Below, piece by piece: positions 33,701 to 45,200 of a stretch of 64,000 nucleotides of DNA. A program made the translations under genes and the position numbers. The notes below the pieces were generated by a model. The model worked only from the letters and a program-made list of their open reading frames with translations. It was not told the origin of the DNA and ran no database searches. Source of the stretch: Paraburkholderia hiiakae (GTDB lineage Bacteria; Pseudomonadota; Gammaproteobacteria; Burkholderiales; Burkholderiaceae); contig NZ_CAJHCQ010000004.1 in NCBI RefSeq assembly GCF_904848665.1, forward strand, positions 310,001 to 374,000, given 5' to 3'. The first letter of the stretch is position 1. Every line of letters starts with the position of its first letter.

Positions 33701-35434
33701 TTAAAGCGCCACGCTATGCGCGCGTATTTTCTCCGTACGCGACGTGTCACTCGCGGCGGCAAAGCCAGCGCCCCGCGCCGGCGTCCCGTTCGCCACAAAA
33801 TACGGCGCACTCGAACGCGCCAGCCCCTCACGCCCGCGAATCCGGTCCGCGATCTTTTCCGCGATCATGATCGTCGGTGCATTGAGGTTGCCGGTGGTAA
33901 TGCGCGGCATGATCGACGCATCCACGACGCGAAGGCCGTCAACGCCATGCACGCGGCCTTCGCCGTCCACCACGGCCATATCGTCGTCGCCCATCGCGCA
34001 CGAACACGACGGGTGATAGGCGGTTTCCGCGCGGTTGCGCACGAAAGCATCGATCTCGGCGTCCGACTTGAGCGCCGCACCGGGGTTCAACTCGCGTCCG
34101 CGAAAACGGTCGAGTGCGGGCTGCGCAATGATTTCGCGGGTGATGCGGATCGCGTCGCGGAACTCGCGCCAGTCGAGCGCTTCGGCCATGTAGTTGAAGC
34201 GTATCGACGGATGCTGACGCGGATCGCGCGAGCGCAGCTTCACGCGCCCGCGGCTCGGCGATCGCATCGAGCCCACGTGCGCCTGGAAGCCGTGCATCTT
34301 GATCGCATTGCTGCCGTTGTAATTGATCGCAACGGGCAGAAAGTGGTACTGAAGGTTCGGCCACGGATCGTCGTCGCGCGTGCGGATGAAGCCGCCCGCT
34401 TCGAAATGATTGCTCGCGCCAATACCGGTGCCCCGCAGCATCCATTCAAGACCGATGGCCGGTTGATTGCGCATGAGAAGCGCGGGGTAGAGCGAGACCG
34501 GCTCCTTGCACTCGTACTGCATGTACATTTCCAGGTGGTCCTGAAGATTCTGCCCAACGCCAGGCAGATCGAGCACAACGGGAATGTCTAGCTCGCGCAG
34601 CCACGCACCCGGTCCGATACCCGAGCGCTGCAGAATTTGCGGCGAGGCGATCGCGCCCGCGCACAGCAGCACTTCGCGACGCGCATAACGGGTCACGCGC
34701 GCGGGTCCATCGAGAAAGACAACACCGCATGCCCGCTTGCCGCTGAACAGAATGCGGTCCGTCACAGCGTGCGTGACGATGTCGATGTTAGGCCGATGCT
34801 TTGCCTGATCCAGATAGCCGCGCGCGGTGCTCGCGCGCCGGCCTTTGGCGGTCACGGTGCGATCCATCGGCCCGAAGCCTTCCTGGCGGTAGCCGTTGAG
34901 ATCGTCGGTGCGCGGGTAGCCTGCCTGCACGCCGGCCTCGATCATCGCTTCGAAGAGCGGGTTCACGCCCGGCTTGCTCGTCGTCACGTGAACGGGACCT
35001 TCGCCGCCGTGATAATCGTTCGCGCCGACGTCGCGCGTTTCGGCCTTGCGGAAATAGGGCAGGCAGTCCAGATAGCGCCAGTTTTCCAGACCTTTGCGCT
35101 CGGCCCAGCCGTCATAGTCGAGCGCATTGCCGCGGATATAGCACATGCCGTTGATGAGCGACGACCCGCCGAGCCCCTTGCCGCGCCCGCATTCCATGCG
35201 CCGGTTGTTCATGTGCGGCTCGGGGTCGGTTTCGTAGGCCCAGTTGTAACGTCGGCCTTGTAACGGGTACGCGAGTGCCGCGGGCATCTGCGTGCGGAAA
35301 TCGAAGCGGTAGTCGGGGCCGCCGGCTTCCAGCAGTAGCACCGTCGCATCGCGATCTTCGGTGAGGCGCGCGGCGAGCACATTGCCCGCCGACCCTGCGC
35401 CGATGATGATGTAGTCGTACTCTTGCGCTGCCAT
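33701..35434 (-). CDS. betA: choline dehydrogenase
   Basis: 577-aa FAD-dependent GMC oxidoreductase that oxidises choline to betaine aldehyde at the membrane. The FAD-binding site is [19 protein letters not shown] at residues 6-24, the GMC signatures include [20 protein letters not shown], and the C-terminal active-site region contains [15 protein letters not shown] precedes the ATG at 35434. It is the last gene of betI-betB-betA, 11 bases after betB, and is followed by a strong terminator. The length is typical (about 560 aa). Confidence 0.96.
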   Translation of the reverse strand: MAAQEYDYIIIGAGSAGNVLAARLTEDRDATVLLLEAGGPDYRFDFRTQMPAALAYPLQGRRYNWAYETDPEPHMNNRRMECGRGKGLGGSSLINGMCYIRGNALDYDGWAERKGLENWRYLDCLPYFRKAETRDVGANDYHGGEGPVHVTTSKPGVNPLFEAMIEAGVQAGYPRTDDLNGYRQEGFGPMDRTVTAKGRRASTARGYLDQAKHRPNIDIVTHAVTDRILFSGKRACGVVFLDGPARVTRYARREVLLCAGAIASPQILQRSGIGPGAWLRELDIPVVLDLPGVGQNLQDHLEMYMQYECKEPVSLYPALLMRNQPAIGLEWMLRGTGIGASNHFEAGGFIRTRDDDPWPNLQYHFLPVAINYNGSNAIKMHGFQAHVGSMRSPSRGRVKLRSRDPRQHPSIRFNYMAEALDWREFRDAIRITREIIAQPALDRFRGRELNPGAALKSDAEIDAFVRNRAETAYHPSCSCAMGDDDMAVVDGEGRVHGVDGLRVVDASIMPRITTGNLNAPTIMIAEKIADRIRGREGLARSSAPYFVANGTPARGAGFAAASDTSRTEKIRAHSVAL

Positions 35435-35445
35435 GCAGGACTCCC

Positions 35446-36915
35446 TCAAAAAACGGGCTGATACGGTCCCAGTTCCACCTGGACGGATTTGATGCGCGTG
35501 TAGTGCTCGAGCGTGGTGATGCCGTTTTCGCGGCCCACGCCCGACTGCTTGTAGCCGCCCACGGGCATTTCGGCGGGCGACTCACCCCACGTGTTGATCC
35601 AGCAGATGCCGGCTTCGAGCCGATGAATCACGCGGTGCGCGCGCGAGAGGCTTTCGGTCACGACACCGGCGGCGAGACCATAAGGCGATTCGTTGGCGCG
35701 CGCGATCACTTCGGCTTCGTTGGCGAAGGCGAGAATGCTCATCACCGGGCCGAAGATTTCTTCCTGCACGATGCGCATGTCGTCACGGCAACCGGAGAAC
35801 ACGGTGGGCTGCACGTATTGGCCGCGCGCGAAATCGCCTTGCGTGAGGCGCGCGCCGCCCGCGATCAGCCGTGCGCCTTCGCGCTTGCCGCTTTCGATAT
35901 AGCCGAGCACCTTGTCGAGTTGCGCGGCGCTCGCGAGCGGCCCGAAGTTCGTGGTGGGATCGGCGGGATTGCCCACGCGGATGCGCTGCACGCGTTCGAG
36001 CACGCGTGCTTCAAACGCGGCAATCACGGATTGATGGACGAACACGCGCGTGGCGTTAGTGCACACCTGGCCGGCGCTGAAGAAGTTGGCGGTGACGGCG
36101 ATATCGGCGGCGCGATCGAGGTCGGCGTCTTCGAAGACGATGAGCGGCGACTTGCCGCCCAGTTCCATCGTGACTTCCTTGAGCGTGGAGCCGCCTGCGG
36201 CCGCCATGACCTTCTTGCCCGTTTCGACGCCGCCCGTAAAGGAAATCTTCTCGATGCCGGGATGCACACTCAGCATGGCGCCCACGCGGCCGTCGCCATG
36301 GACCACGTTGAACACGCCCGGCGGCACGCCTGCCTCGATATAAATCTCGGCGAGTTTCGCGGCCGAAAGCGGGGTGATCTCGCTCGGCTTGAAGATCATC
36401 GCGTTGCCGGCCGCAAGCGCAGGCGCCGATTTCCAGCAGGCGATCTGCAGCGGGTAGTTCCAGGCGCCGATGCCCGCCGTGACGCCCAGCGGCTCGCGGC
36501 GCGTATAGACGAACGAGGTCTCGCGCAGCGGAATCTGCTGGCCTTCCAGTGCGGGCGCAAGACCCGCGTAGTACTCGATCACGTCGGCGCCGGTGACGAT
36601 GTCCACACTGCGCGTTTCGGCGATGGGCTTGCCCGTGTCGCTGGTTTCGAGAGCCGCGAGTTCGTCGTTGCGCTCGCGCAGCAACTCGACCGCGCGCCGC
36701 AGCACGCGCGAGCGCTGCATCGCTGTCATGGCTGCCCAGACGCGTTGGCCGGCGCGCGCCGATTGCACCGCGCGGTCGATATCGGCGGCGCTCGCGTGCT
36801 GCACCGTGGCGAGCCTCGTGCAGGTGGCGGGATCGTAGGTGTCGAAGGTCTCGCCGCTGGTGGCGTCGGAGTACGTGCCGTCGATAAAGAGGCGTTGCAG
36901 GGGAAAGAGGGACAT
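35446..36915 (-). CDS. betB: betaine aldehyde dehydrogenase
   Basis: 489-aa NAD(P)-dependent aldehyde dehydrogenase that turns betaine aldehyde into glycine betaine. It shows the cofactor-binding [14 protein letters not shown] block, [10 protein letters not shown], the general-base Glu in MELGGKSPL and the nucleophile Cys in [17 protein letters not shown] lies upstream of the ATG at 36915; longer starts in the frame run into betI. The length matches E. coli BetB (490 aa). It sits 19 bases after betI in the operon. Confidence 0.97.
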   Translation of the reverse strand: MSLFPLQRLFIDGTYSDATSGETFDTYDPATCTRLATVQHASAADIDRAVQSARAGQRVWAAMTAMQRSRVLRRAVELLRERNDELAALETSDTGKPIAETRSVDIVTGADVIEYYAGLAPALEGQQIPLRETSFVYTRREPLGVTAGIGAWNYPLQIACWKSAPALAAGNAMIFKPSEITPLSAAKLAEIYIEAGVPPGVFNVVHGDGRVGAMLSVHPGIEKISFTGGVETGKKVMAAAGGSTLKEVTMELGGKSPLIVFEDADLDRAADIAVTANFFSAGQVCTNATRVFVHQSVIAAFEARVLERVQRIRVGNPADPTTNFGPLASAAQLDKVLGYIESGKREGARLIAGGARLTQGDFARGQYVQPTVFSGCRDDMRIVQEEIFGPVMSILAFANEAEVIARANESPYGLAAGVVTESLSRAHRVIHRLEAGICWINTWGESPAEMPVGGYKQSGVGRENGITTLEHYTRIKSVQVELGPYQPVF

Positions 36916-36934
36916 CGATGGGCTCCGGGCCGGG

Positions 36935-37549
36935 TTATTTGGCCGACTTGCTTGAGCGCGGCTTGGCGCGCGCTTCGAGCAGCAGGTCGATGTAGTCGTT
37001 GGCCACGCGCAGCGCGGCCTTCGTGTCGAACGGTTCGCCCGTGAGCGCGCCACGCAGCCAGAGGCCATCGATCAGCGCGGCGAGTCCGCTCGCGGCGCGC
37101 CGGGCCGTGGCGCCTGGCAGCACCTTCTCGAACTCCGCGCAGAGGTTCGAATGGAGCCGCCGCGTGTTGACGCGCTGCAGGCGACGCAGGGCGGGCTGAT
37201 GCATGCTCTCGGCCCAGAACGCGAGCCACGTCTTCATCACGGGCGAATTCACCTGCGATACGTCGAAGTTGGCCGCAACGATGGCGCGCAAGCGTGCGCG
37301 CGGTTCGTCTTTCGCGGCGAGGCGCCGCCGCACCGTGGCTTCCCACAGGTCGTGCAGCACGTGGCGCATGGTGGCTTCGAGCAGGCCGTCCTTGCCGCCG
37401 AAATAGTGACTGACGATGCCAGTGGAGATCTTCGCGTGCTGCGCGACAGTGGCGAGCGTCGTGCCCGAGAGACCCGACTGGTCGATCGAATGCAGGGTGG
37501 CGTCGATGAGTTGCGCGCGACGCACGTCGCGCATTCCGATCTTGGGCAA
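36935..37549 (-). CDS. betI: TetR-family repressor of choline oxidation genes
   Basis: 204-aa TetR regulator. The helix-turn-helix is around [25 protein letters not shown], the BetI-type hallmark, after an N-terminus [19 protein letters not shown] start it at a TTG (37549) because this gives the canonical Met-Pro-Lys start and GGAG lies 7 bases upstream; a GTG at 37582 lacks a ribosome site. BetI represses the bet operon until choline binds. Its likely operator, an AT-rich palindrome, lies 43 bases upstream. Confidence 0.94.
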   Translation of the reverse strand: MPKIGMRDVRRAQLIDATLHSIDQSGLSGTTLATVAQHAKISTGIVSHYFGGKDGLLEATMRHVLHDLWEATVRRRLAAKDEPRARLRAIVAANFDVSQVNSPVMKTWLAFWAESMHQPALRRLQRVNTRRLHSNLCAEFEKVLPGATARRAASGLAALIDGLWLRGALTGEPFDTKAALRVANDYIDLLLEARAKPRSSKSAK

Positions 37550-37591
37550 GGGGGACTCCGGGCGATGCGGGAAGGTTTCCACTCTAGGTAT

Positions 37592-37619
37592 TTTTTATTG
37601 AATGATCAATCAATAAAAA
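37592..37619. promoter_or_regulatory. BetI operator, 28-bp near-perfect palindrome
   Basis: Two 14-base halves (TTTTTATTGAATGA and TCAATCAATAAAAA) are inverted copies with one mismatch, in a strikingly AT-rich patch upstream of betI. The core TTATTGA-N4-TCAAT recurs upstream of choX. Position and symmetry fit a TetR-type BetI site. Confidence 0.82.
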
Positions 37620-37896
37620 CGTAGAAATGGCGGGATCGGCGGATTTTACAAAGTCCGCGTCGGATTACCAATGATCGCCTCCCCGGAATCCCTCGCAGGG
37701 CCCGCCACATAACGGATTGCGCCTGTTTTGCGGGGGTTTTTTCGCTGTGAGCGTGTCGCGTTAGCGCCAGCGCGTGTCGTGTCTGCGCAAGTCGGGTGAG
37801 ATTTGGACTTGTACGTTTTGATCCACCGCGCAAGGCGTCACACGTGCCCCGCGCGGCTCGACAACCTGTATCGCCAGACCAGAGAGACCCGACACC

Positions 37897-39039
37897 ATGA
37901 GAAAACTGAATGCGGTGGCACTGAGCGGCATTGCGATGGCATTGAGCGCTGTTTCGAACGCATGTCATGCCCAAAGCAGCGTCACCCTGTACGGGATCAT
38001 CGACGCGGGCGTGACGTATGTGAGCAACGCGGGCGGCTCGCATCAAGTGAAATTCGACGACGGCATTGCGCAGGCGAACCGCTGGGGGCTCAAGGGCACC
38101 GAGGATCTCGGCGGTGGGCTGAAGGCCGTGTTCCAGCTGGAGAGCGGCTTTCACCTTGGCAATGGGCAGATCGCCAACGGCGGCTCGCTTTTCGGCCGCC
38201 TCGCTTATGTCGGACTCCAGAACGATTGGGGCACGCTCACGCTCGGCAATCAGGCCGACATGACGCAGGAGTTCGTGTACCTGTACAACGTCACGGCGTG
38301 GGCAAGCGGCTACGCGATCAACCAGGGCGACTTCGACCGCATGAACGGCGACCATCTGCCGAACGCCGTGAAGTTCATGTCGAACACGTTCGGCGGATTC
38401 CAGTTCGGCGGCATGTACTCGTTCAGCAACACACCCGGCGACTTTCACACCGGCAGCGCCTGGAGCGTGGGCGCGCAGTACCAGAACGGCCCGTTCGCGA
38501 TGGGCACGGCCTACACCCAGCTCAACAACCCATCCGGCATTTACGCGTTCGACCCGTACAACATGATCGGCGTGCGCACGTTCTTTGGCAGGCCAACCGT
38601 CAGCGTCGATCCCGCCACGGGCGCAGTCAGCTCGCTCTATAGCGAGACGCCGTTCCCCGTGGACAAGCAGGCGACCTTCGGCACGGGCGCGAGCTACGCC
38701 ATCGGCGACGTCACGTTGATGGGCGCTTTCACGTACACGCAGATCAAGGCATTTGGCGAGAGCGAACACATGCAGGTGGGCGAAGGCGGCGCCAACTGGC
38801 AGGTCACGCCCGCGTTCAGCGTGGCGGGCGGTTATCAGTACACGCACTTCGACGGCCACCACTGGAACCAGCTTTCGGCGGGCCTGCATTACCTGCTTTC
38901 GAAGACCACCGACGTTTATCTCTCGGGCGACTGGCTGAAGGCCTCGCAGGGCGTGGACGCGGTGATCGGCTACAGCTTCACGCCGTCTTCCACCACCACG
39001 CAGGCCGACGTGCGTGTCGGCTTGCGACATTCGTTCTGA
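37897..39039 (+). CDS. trimeric porin, Gram-negative OpcP/OmpC-like
   Basis: 380-aa outer-membrane porin of the type abundant in Burkholderia. A signal peptide ends in NACHA, and the mature protein starts QSSVTLYGIIDAGVTYVSN, the family's first strand. The last residue is Phe in VGLRHSF, the usual barrel-insertion signal. Alternating amphipathic strands suggest a 16-strand barrel with the constriction loop L3 around ASGYAINQGDFDRM. It is divergent from betI, with 347 bases between, so it may take part in quaternary amine entry, but this is only positional. The ribosome site is a modest GAGA. Confidence 0.9.
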   Translation: MRKLNAVALSGIAMALSAVSNACHAQSSVTLYGIIDAGVTYVSNAGGSHQVKFDDGIAQANRWGLKGTEDLGGGLKAVFQLESGFHLGNGQIANGGSLFGRLAYVGLQNDWGTLTLGNQADMTQEFVYLYNVTAWASGYAINQGDFDRMNGDHLPNAVKFMSNTFGGFQFGGMYSFSNTPGDFHTGSAWSVGAQYQNGPFAMGTAYTQLNNPSGIYAFDPYNMIGVRTFFGRPTVSVDPATGAVSSLYSETPFPVDKQATFGTGASYAIGDVTLMGAFTYTQIKAFGESEHMQVGEGGANWQVTPAFSVAGGYQYTHFDGHHWNQLSAGLHYLLSKTTDVYLSGDWLKASQGVDAVIGYSFTPSSTTTQADVRVGLRHSF

Positions 39040-39066
39040 CCGTGCAGGCGGGTGTTTCTCCGCCAC

Positions 39067-39095
39067 AAAACCTCGGGAAAACCCCCAGTAAAACC
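39067..39095. repeat. three helically phased AAAACC repeats upstream of sdaA
   Basis: AAAACC occurs at 39067-39072, 39078-39083 and 39090-39095, spaced 11 and 12 bases, about one DNA turn apart, 150-175 bases before sdaA. Such direct repeats on one face of the helix could bind an AraC-type activator such as GbdR. A GGCAAAACC sequence also occurs in the gbdR-glyA gap. Confidence 0.4.
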
Positions 39096-39242
39096 CCGGC
39101 ATAACGTCCGCCGGAGTCGCCCGAAGCCACGGCTGGCGAGGCCGTCCAACGGCGATGGCGTTTTTGTTCTATCGGCTGCCATGACCTCTTTGGTCTACTT
39201 GCACTCAAGCTCATCCATGCGCTCAGCGCGAAGGGAAGTCAG

Positions 39243-40628
39243 ATGAACGTCAGCGTTTTCGACTTGTTCAAGATCGGAATCGGTCCGTCCAGCTCGCATA
39301 CGGTCGGCCCGATGGTCGCCGCGTGCCGCTTTGCATCCCATGTCGAGGACGCCAATCTGCTCGCCTTTGTGCGCCGCGTCAAAGTCGAGCTGTACGGCTC
39401 GCTCGGCGCGACGGGCAAGGGCCACGGCACCGACAAGGCCGTGCTGCTCGGCCTCGAAGGCAATCTGCCCGACTCGGTCGATCCCGACCGGATCGAGCCG
39501 CGCCTCGCCGCCATTCGCCGCGAGAAGATGCTCGTGCTGCTCGGCAAGCAGACCATCCGCTTCGACGAAAAGGAGTGCATTGGTTTCTTTCGCAGGACGA
39601 TGAGCGGCGCGAACACGCTGCATCCGAACGGCATGCGTTTTCAGGCCTTCGACGAAAACGGGCAGTTGCTCGTTGAAAAGGAGTACTACTCGGTAGGCGG
39701 CGGCTTCGTCGTGAACCGGGACGGAGACCGGGTCAACGGCGTGCGCAGCGGACGCGACGTGCCGTATCCGTTCCGCACGGGCGATGACCTGCTGCGCGTG
39801 TGCAACGAAAGCGGGCGTTCGATCGCCGAAGTCACATTGGCAAACGAGTGCGCGGCACGCTCGCCGGAAGACGTGCGCGAAGGGCTGCTCGTGATCTGGC
39901 GCGCGATGGCCGCCTGTGTGGAGCGCGGCTGCAAGATGCACGGCGAGCTGCCCGGCCCGATGCAGGTGAAGCGCCGCGCCGCCGATCTCTCGGTGCATCT
40001 GCGTTCGCGCTCGGAAGAGTCGCTGCGCGATCCGCTTTCCATGCTCGACTGGGTCAACCTCTACGCGATGGCCGTGAACGAGGAGAACGCCGCGGGTGGC
40101 CGCGTCGTCACGGCGCCCACGAACGGCGCGGCCGGCGTGATTCCCGCAGTGCTGCACTACTACGTGAAGTTCGTTGCGGGCGCCAACGAAGACGGCATCG
40201 CCAACTTCCTGCTCACGGCTGCGGCTATCGGCATCATTTACAAGGAAACGGCGTCGATTTCGGGAGCGGAAGTGGGCTGCCAGGGCGAAGTGGGCGTGGC
40301 GTGCTCGATGGCCGCGGCGGCGCTCGCGGCCGTGATGGGCGGCACGCCGGCTCAGGTGGAGAACGCCGCCGAAATCGGCATGGAGCACAACCTCGGCATG
40401 ACCTGCGACCCCGTGGGCGGCCTCGTGCAGATTCCGTGCATCGAACGCAACGCGATGGGCGCGATCAAGGCGATCAACGCCGCGCGCATGGCGCTCAAGG
40501 GCAACGGCGAGCATTACGTCACGCTCGACAACGTCATCAAGACGATGCGCGAAACGGGCGCCGACATGAAGACGAAATACAAGGAGACGTCGCGCGGTGG
40601 TCTCGCCGTGAACGTCATCGAGTGCTAA
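39243..40628 (+). CDS. sdaA: L-serine ammonia-lyase (iron-sulfur type)
   Basis: 461-aa single-chain L-serine dehydratase that deaminates serine to pyruvate using a [4Fe-4S] cluster. The start [23 protein letters not shown] and the cluster region with [31 protein letters not shown] are typical. In this cluster it disposes of the serine made by GlyA from glycine and methylenetetrahydrofolate, so the methyl groups and carbon of glycine betaine reach pyruvate. GAAGGGAAG precedes the ATG. soxB follows after 38 bases, so they are probably co-transcribed. Confidence 0.96.
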   Translation: MNVSVFDLFKIGIGPSSSHTVGPMVAACRFASHVEDANLLAFVRRVKVELYGSLGATGKGHGTDKAVLLGLEGNLPDSVDPDRIEPRLAAIRREKMLVLLGKQTIRFDEKECIGFFRRTMSGANTLHPNGMRFQAFDENGQLLVEKEYYSVGGGFVVNRDGDRVNGVRSGRDVPYPFRTGDDLLRVCNESGRSIAEVTLANECAARSPEDVREGLLVIWRAMAACVERGCKMHGELPGPMQVKRRAADLSVHLRSRSEESLRDPLSMLDWVNLYAMAVNEENAAGGRVVTAPTNGAAGVIPAVLHYYVKFVAGANEDGIANFLLTAAAIGIIYKETASISGAEVGCQGEVGVACSMAAAALAAVMGGTPAQVENAAEIGMEHNLGMTCDPVGGLVQIPCIERNAMGAIKAINAARMALKGNGEHYVTLDNVIKTMRETGADMKTKYKETSRGGLAVNVIEC

Positions 40629-40666
40629 CGAAAGCTAATGGTAACGCGCAATAAGGGGTCTGCGAG

Positions 40667-41911
40667 ATGAGCCGCTATTCGATATTCAGTCTGTTCCGCA
40701 ATGGGTTGTCGTATCACGAGAACTGGGAGCGGCAGTGGAGAAGCCCGGAGCCGAAAAAGGAGTACGACGTGGTGATCGTCGGCGGCGGCGGCCATGGTCT
40801 CGCAACGGCCTATTACCTCGCGAAAGAACACGGCGTGAAAAACGTCGCGATTCTGGAGAAGGGATGGATCGGCGGCGGCAATACGGCGCGCAACACGACT
40901 ATCGTACGCTCGAACTATCTGTGGGACGAGTCGGCGGCGCTCTATGAAAAGGCGATGAAGCTCTGGGAAGGGCTCTCACAGGATCTCAACTACAACGTGA
41001 TGTTCAGCCAGCGCGGCGTGATGAATCTCGCGCACACGCTGCAGGACGTGCGCGACACCGAGCGCCGCGTGAACGCGAACCGCCTGAACGGCGTGGACGC
41101 CGAATTCCTCACGCCCGAGCAGATCAAGGAAATCGAGCCGACCATCAACCTGAACAGCCGCTACCCCGTGCTGGGCGCCTCGATCCAGCGCCGCGCGGGC
41201 GTGGCGCGCCACGACGCCGTGGCATGGGGCTTTGCGCGCGGCGCGGACCAGCACGGCGTGGACATCATTCAGAACTGCCAGGTGACGGGCATTCGCCGCG
41301 ACGGTGCGCGCGTCACGGGCGTGGATACGTCTAAGGGTTTCATCAAGGCGAAGAAGGTCGCCGTGGTGGCGGCGGGCAACACCACGACGCTCGCGGACAT
41401 GGCCGGCGTGCGTCTGCCGCTCGAAAGCCACCCGCTTCAGGCGCTGGTTTCGGAGCCGATTAAACCGGTGGTCAACACCGTCATCATGTCGAATGCGGTG
41501 CACGCCTATATCAGCCAGTCCGACAAGGGCGATCTTGTGATCGGCGCGGGCGTGGACCAGTACACGGGCTTTGGCCAGCGCGGCAGCTTCCACATCATCG
41601 AAGGCACGCTGCAGGCCATCGTCGAAATGTTCCCGGTGTTCTCGCGCGTGCGCATGAACCGGCAGTGGGGCGGCATCGTCGATGTCTCTCCGGACGCCTG
41701 CCCGATCATCAGCAAGACCGATGTGAAGGGTCTCTATTTCAACTGCGGCTGGGGCACCGGCGGCTTCAAGGCGACGCCGGGCTCGGGCTGGGTGTTCGCG
41801 CACACCATTGCGAAGGACGAGCCGCATCCGCTGAATGCGCCGTTCTCGCTGGACCGCTTCTATACCGGCCATCTGATCGACGAACACGGCGCAGCCGCTG
41901 TCGCGCACTAA
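40667..41911 (+). CDS. soxB: heterotetrameric sarcosine oxidase, beta subunit
   Basis: 414-aa flavoprotein subunit that oxidises sarcosine to glycine. The dinucleotide-binding motif [20 protein letters not shown] lies at residues 36-55. The family binds noncovalent FAD and a covalent FMN, and the histidine-bearing region [18 protein letters not shown] is present. The C-terminus [14 protein letters not shown] is conserved. An AAGGGG ribosome site precedes the ATG. soxD follows 13 bases on. Confidence 0.97.
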   Translation: MSRYSIFSLFRNGLSYHENWERQWRSPEPKKEYDVVIVGGGGHGLATAYYLAKEHGVKNVAILEKGWIGGGNTARNTTIVRSNYLWDESAALYEKAMKLWEGLSQDLNYNVMFSQRGVMNLAHTLQDVRDTERRVNANRLNGVDAEFLTPEQIKEIEPTINLNSRYPVLGASIQRRAGVARHDAVAWGFARGADQHGVDIIQNCQVTGIRRDGARVTGVDTSKGFIKAKKVAVVAAGNTTTLADMAGVRLPLESHPLQALVSEPIKPVVNTVIMSNAVHAYISQSDKGDLVIGAGVDQYTGFGQRGSFHIIEGTLQAIVEMFPVFSRVRMNRQWGGIVDVSPDACPIISKTDVKGLYFNCGWGTGGFKATPGSGWVFAHTIAKDEPHPLNAPFSLDRFYTGHLIDEHGAAAVAH

Positions 41912-41924
41912 AGGAGACCACAAC

Positions 41925-42227
41925 ATGTTGCTGATCGAATGCCCGTGGTGCGGTCCCCGCGCCGAAGTCGAGTTCACGTGCGGCGGCGAAGCCGACATCG
42001 CGCGTCCGCTCGACACCGACAAACTCACCGACGAGGAATGGGGCGACTACCTCTTCATGCGTCACAACCCGCGCGGCGTGCACAAGGAGCAGTGGCTGCA
42101 CGCGCAGGGGTGCCGCCGCTGGTTCAAGGCGACGCGCGACACCGTCACCTATGAGATTCAGCGTTACGAGACTTTCGGCGCGCCAAATGAGGCGCAAGGC
42201 AACAAGCAAGGGAGCACGCAGCGATGA
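41925..42227 (+). CDS. soxD: sarcosine oxidase, delta subunit
   Basis: 100-aa zinc-binding subunit of heterotetrameric sarcosine oxidase. Zinc ligands lie in CPWCGPR and the later Cys/His positions (HAQGCRRWF). The GDYLFMRHNPRGVHKEQW block is characteristic. AAAGGAGACC precedes the start, and the stop overlaps the soxA start (ATGA), so the two are translationally coupled. Confidence 0.96.
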   Translation: MLLIECPWCGPRAEVEFTCGGEADIARPLDTDKLTDEEWGDYLFMRHNPRGVHKEQWLHAQGCRRWFKATRDTVTYEIQRYETFGAPNEAQGNKQGSTQR

Positions 42228-45200
42228 GCCAGAAGAACCGCTTGGGCGCCGGTGGGCGCGTCAACCGCGCGATTCCGCTGAATTTCACGTTCAACGGCCG
42301 CACGTATCAAGGCTTCCAGGGCGACACGCTCGCCTCAGCGCTGCTCGCCAACGACGTGCATTTCGTCGCGCGCAGCTTCAAGTACCATCGCCCGCGCGGC
42401 ATTATGACGGCGGACGTGGCCGAGCCCAACGCCATCGTGCAACTGGAGCGCGGCGCGCATACGGTGCCCAATGCACGCGCGACCGAAGTCGAGCTTTATC
42501 AGGGGCTCATTGCGACGAGCGTGAACGCCGAGCCTAGCCTCGAAAACGATCGCATGGCGATCAACCAGAAGTTCTCGCGCTTTTTGCCGGCAGGCTTCTA
42601 TTACAAGACCTTCATGTGGCCGCGCAAATGGTGGCCGAAATACGAGGAAAAGATTCGCGACGCCGCGGGTCTCGGCAAAGCGCCCGAAGTGCGCGACGCC
42701 GACCGCTACGACAAATGCTTCGCGCATTGCGACGTGCTCGTGGTCGGCGGCGGCCCTGCCGGCCTCGCGGCTGCGCATACGGCGGGCGCGAGCGGCGCAC
42801 GCGTGATTCTCGTGGACGACCAGCGCGAACTGGGCGGCAGCCTGCTGTCGTGCAAGGCCGATATCGACGGCCGTCCCGCGCTCCATTGGGTCGAGAAGAT
42901 CGAAGCCGAACTCAAGCAAATGCCCGACGTGAAGATCCTTTCGCGCAGCACGGCTTTCGGCTATCAGGACCACAATCTCGTGACCGTCACGCAGCGTTTG
43001 ACGGAGCATCTGCCGGTGTCCACGCGTCAGGGTACGCGCGAGCTCTTGTGGAAAATCCGTGCGAAGCGCGTGATTCTCGCAACGGGTGCGCATGAGCGTC
43101 CCATCGTGTTCGGCAACAACGATCTGCCGGGCATCATGATGGCCTCGGCGGTATCGACGTATATCCATCGCTATGGTGTGCTGCCGGGCCGCAATGCGGT
43201 CGTGTTCACGAACAACGACGCGGGCTACCGCTGCGCGCTCGACCTGAAGGCATGCGGCGCGACCGTCACCGTCGTCGATTCGCGCACGCAAGGCAACGGC
43301 GCATTACAGGCCGCCGCGCGCCGCCAGGGCGTGAAGGTGATGTACAACGCCGCCATCAACTGCGCGCATGGCAAAGAGCGCGTGAGTTCGGTCGATGTGG
43401 TCGGCTACACGAACGGCCAGACCGGCGCACAGCAGGACACGCTCGCATGCGATCTCGTTGCGGTGTCGGGCGGCTTCAGCCCCGTGCTGCACCTTTTCGC
43501 GCAGTCGGGCGGCAAGGCGCATTGGAGCGACGCGAAGGCTTGCTTCATGCCGGGCAAGCGCGTGCAGGAGGAAGTGAGCGTTGGCGCGGCGGTGGGCGAA
43601 TTCGGCCTTGCCCGTGCGCTCACGCAGGGTGTGGACGGCGGCATCGACGCGGTGAAGTCGCTCGGCTTGCCGTTCAAGCGGCCCGTCGTGCCGAAGGCCG
43701 CCGAGGTCGCGGAAACGCCGCTGGAGGCGCTGTGGCTCGTCGGCAGCCGCAAGGAGGCGGCGCGCGGGCCAAAGCAGTTCGTCGACTTCCAGAACGACGT
43801 TTCGGCGGCGGACATTCTGCTCGCAGCACGCGAAGGCTTCGAGTCGGTCGAGCATGTCAAGCGCTATACGGCCATGGGCTTCGGCACGGACCAGGGCAAG
43901 CTCGGCAATATCAACGGCATGGCGATTCTCGCCAGCGCGCTCGGCAAGACGATTCCCGAAACGGGCACGACGACGTTCCGCCCGAACTACACGCCCGTCA
44001 CGTTCGGTACGTTCGCGGGGCGCGAACTCGGCGACCTGCTCGACCCGATCCGCAAGACCTGCATTCACGAATGGCATGTGCAGCATGGCGCGGCGTTCGA
44101 GGACGTGGGCAACTGGAAGCGCCCGTGGTACTACCCGAAGAGCGGCGAGAATCTGCACGCAGCCGTGAAACGCGAGTGCCTTGCGGTGCGCAACAGCGTG
44201 GGCATTCTCGATGCCTCCACGCTGGGCAAGATCGATATTCAAGGCCCCGACGCCGCGAAGTTGCTCAACTGGGTCTACACGAACCCGTGGCTCAAGCTCG
44301 AAGTGGGCAAGTGCCGCTACGGCCTGATGCTCGACGAAAACGGCATGGTGTTCGACGACGGCGTGACCGTACGCCTCGGCCCGCAGCACTACATGATGAC
44401 CACCACCACGGGCGGCGCCGCGCGCGTGCTCACGTGGCTCGAACGCTGGCTGCAGACCGAATGGCCCGATATGAAGGTGCGTCTGGCTTCCGTCACCGAC
44501 CATTGGGCGACGTTCGCCGTGGTCGGCCCAAAGAGCCGTAAGGTGCTGCAGAAGGTGTGCAAGGACATCGACTTCGACAACGCCGCATTCCCGTTCATGT
44601 CGTATCGCAATGGCACGGTCGCGGGTGTGAAGTCGCGCGTCATGCGCATCAGCTTCTCGGGCGAGTTGGCCTATGAGGTGAACGTGCCGGCCAATGCGGG
44701 CCGCGCCGTGTGGGAAGCGTTGATGGAAGCGGGCGCCGAATTCGACATCACGCCTTACGGCACGGAAACGATGCACGTATTGCGCGCGGAGAAGGGCTAC
44801 ATCATCGTGGGCCAGGATACGGACGGGTCGGTTACGCCATTCGACCTCGGCATGGGCGGTCTCGTCTCGCAGACGAAGGACTTCCTTGGCCGCCGCTCGC
44901 TCAAGCGCTCGGACACCGCGAAGGAAAACCGCAAGCAGTTTGTCGGACTACTAACAGATGACGCGCAATACGTCTTGCCTGAAGGCGGCCAGATCGTCGC
45001 GCCCGACGTGCAAGCGCGGCCCGACGGCACGACGCCGATGATCGGCCACGTCACGTCGAGCTATTACAGCCCGATCCTCGAGCGTTCCATCGCGCTCGCG
45101 GTGGTGAAGGGCGGCTTGAACAAGATAGGCGAGCACGTGGTGATACCCATGGCCGATGGCCGACGCGTAAAAGCGCAGATCGCGAGCCCGATTTTCTACG

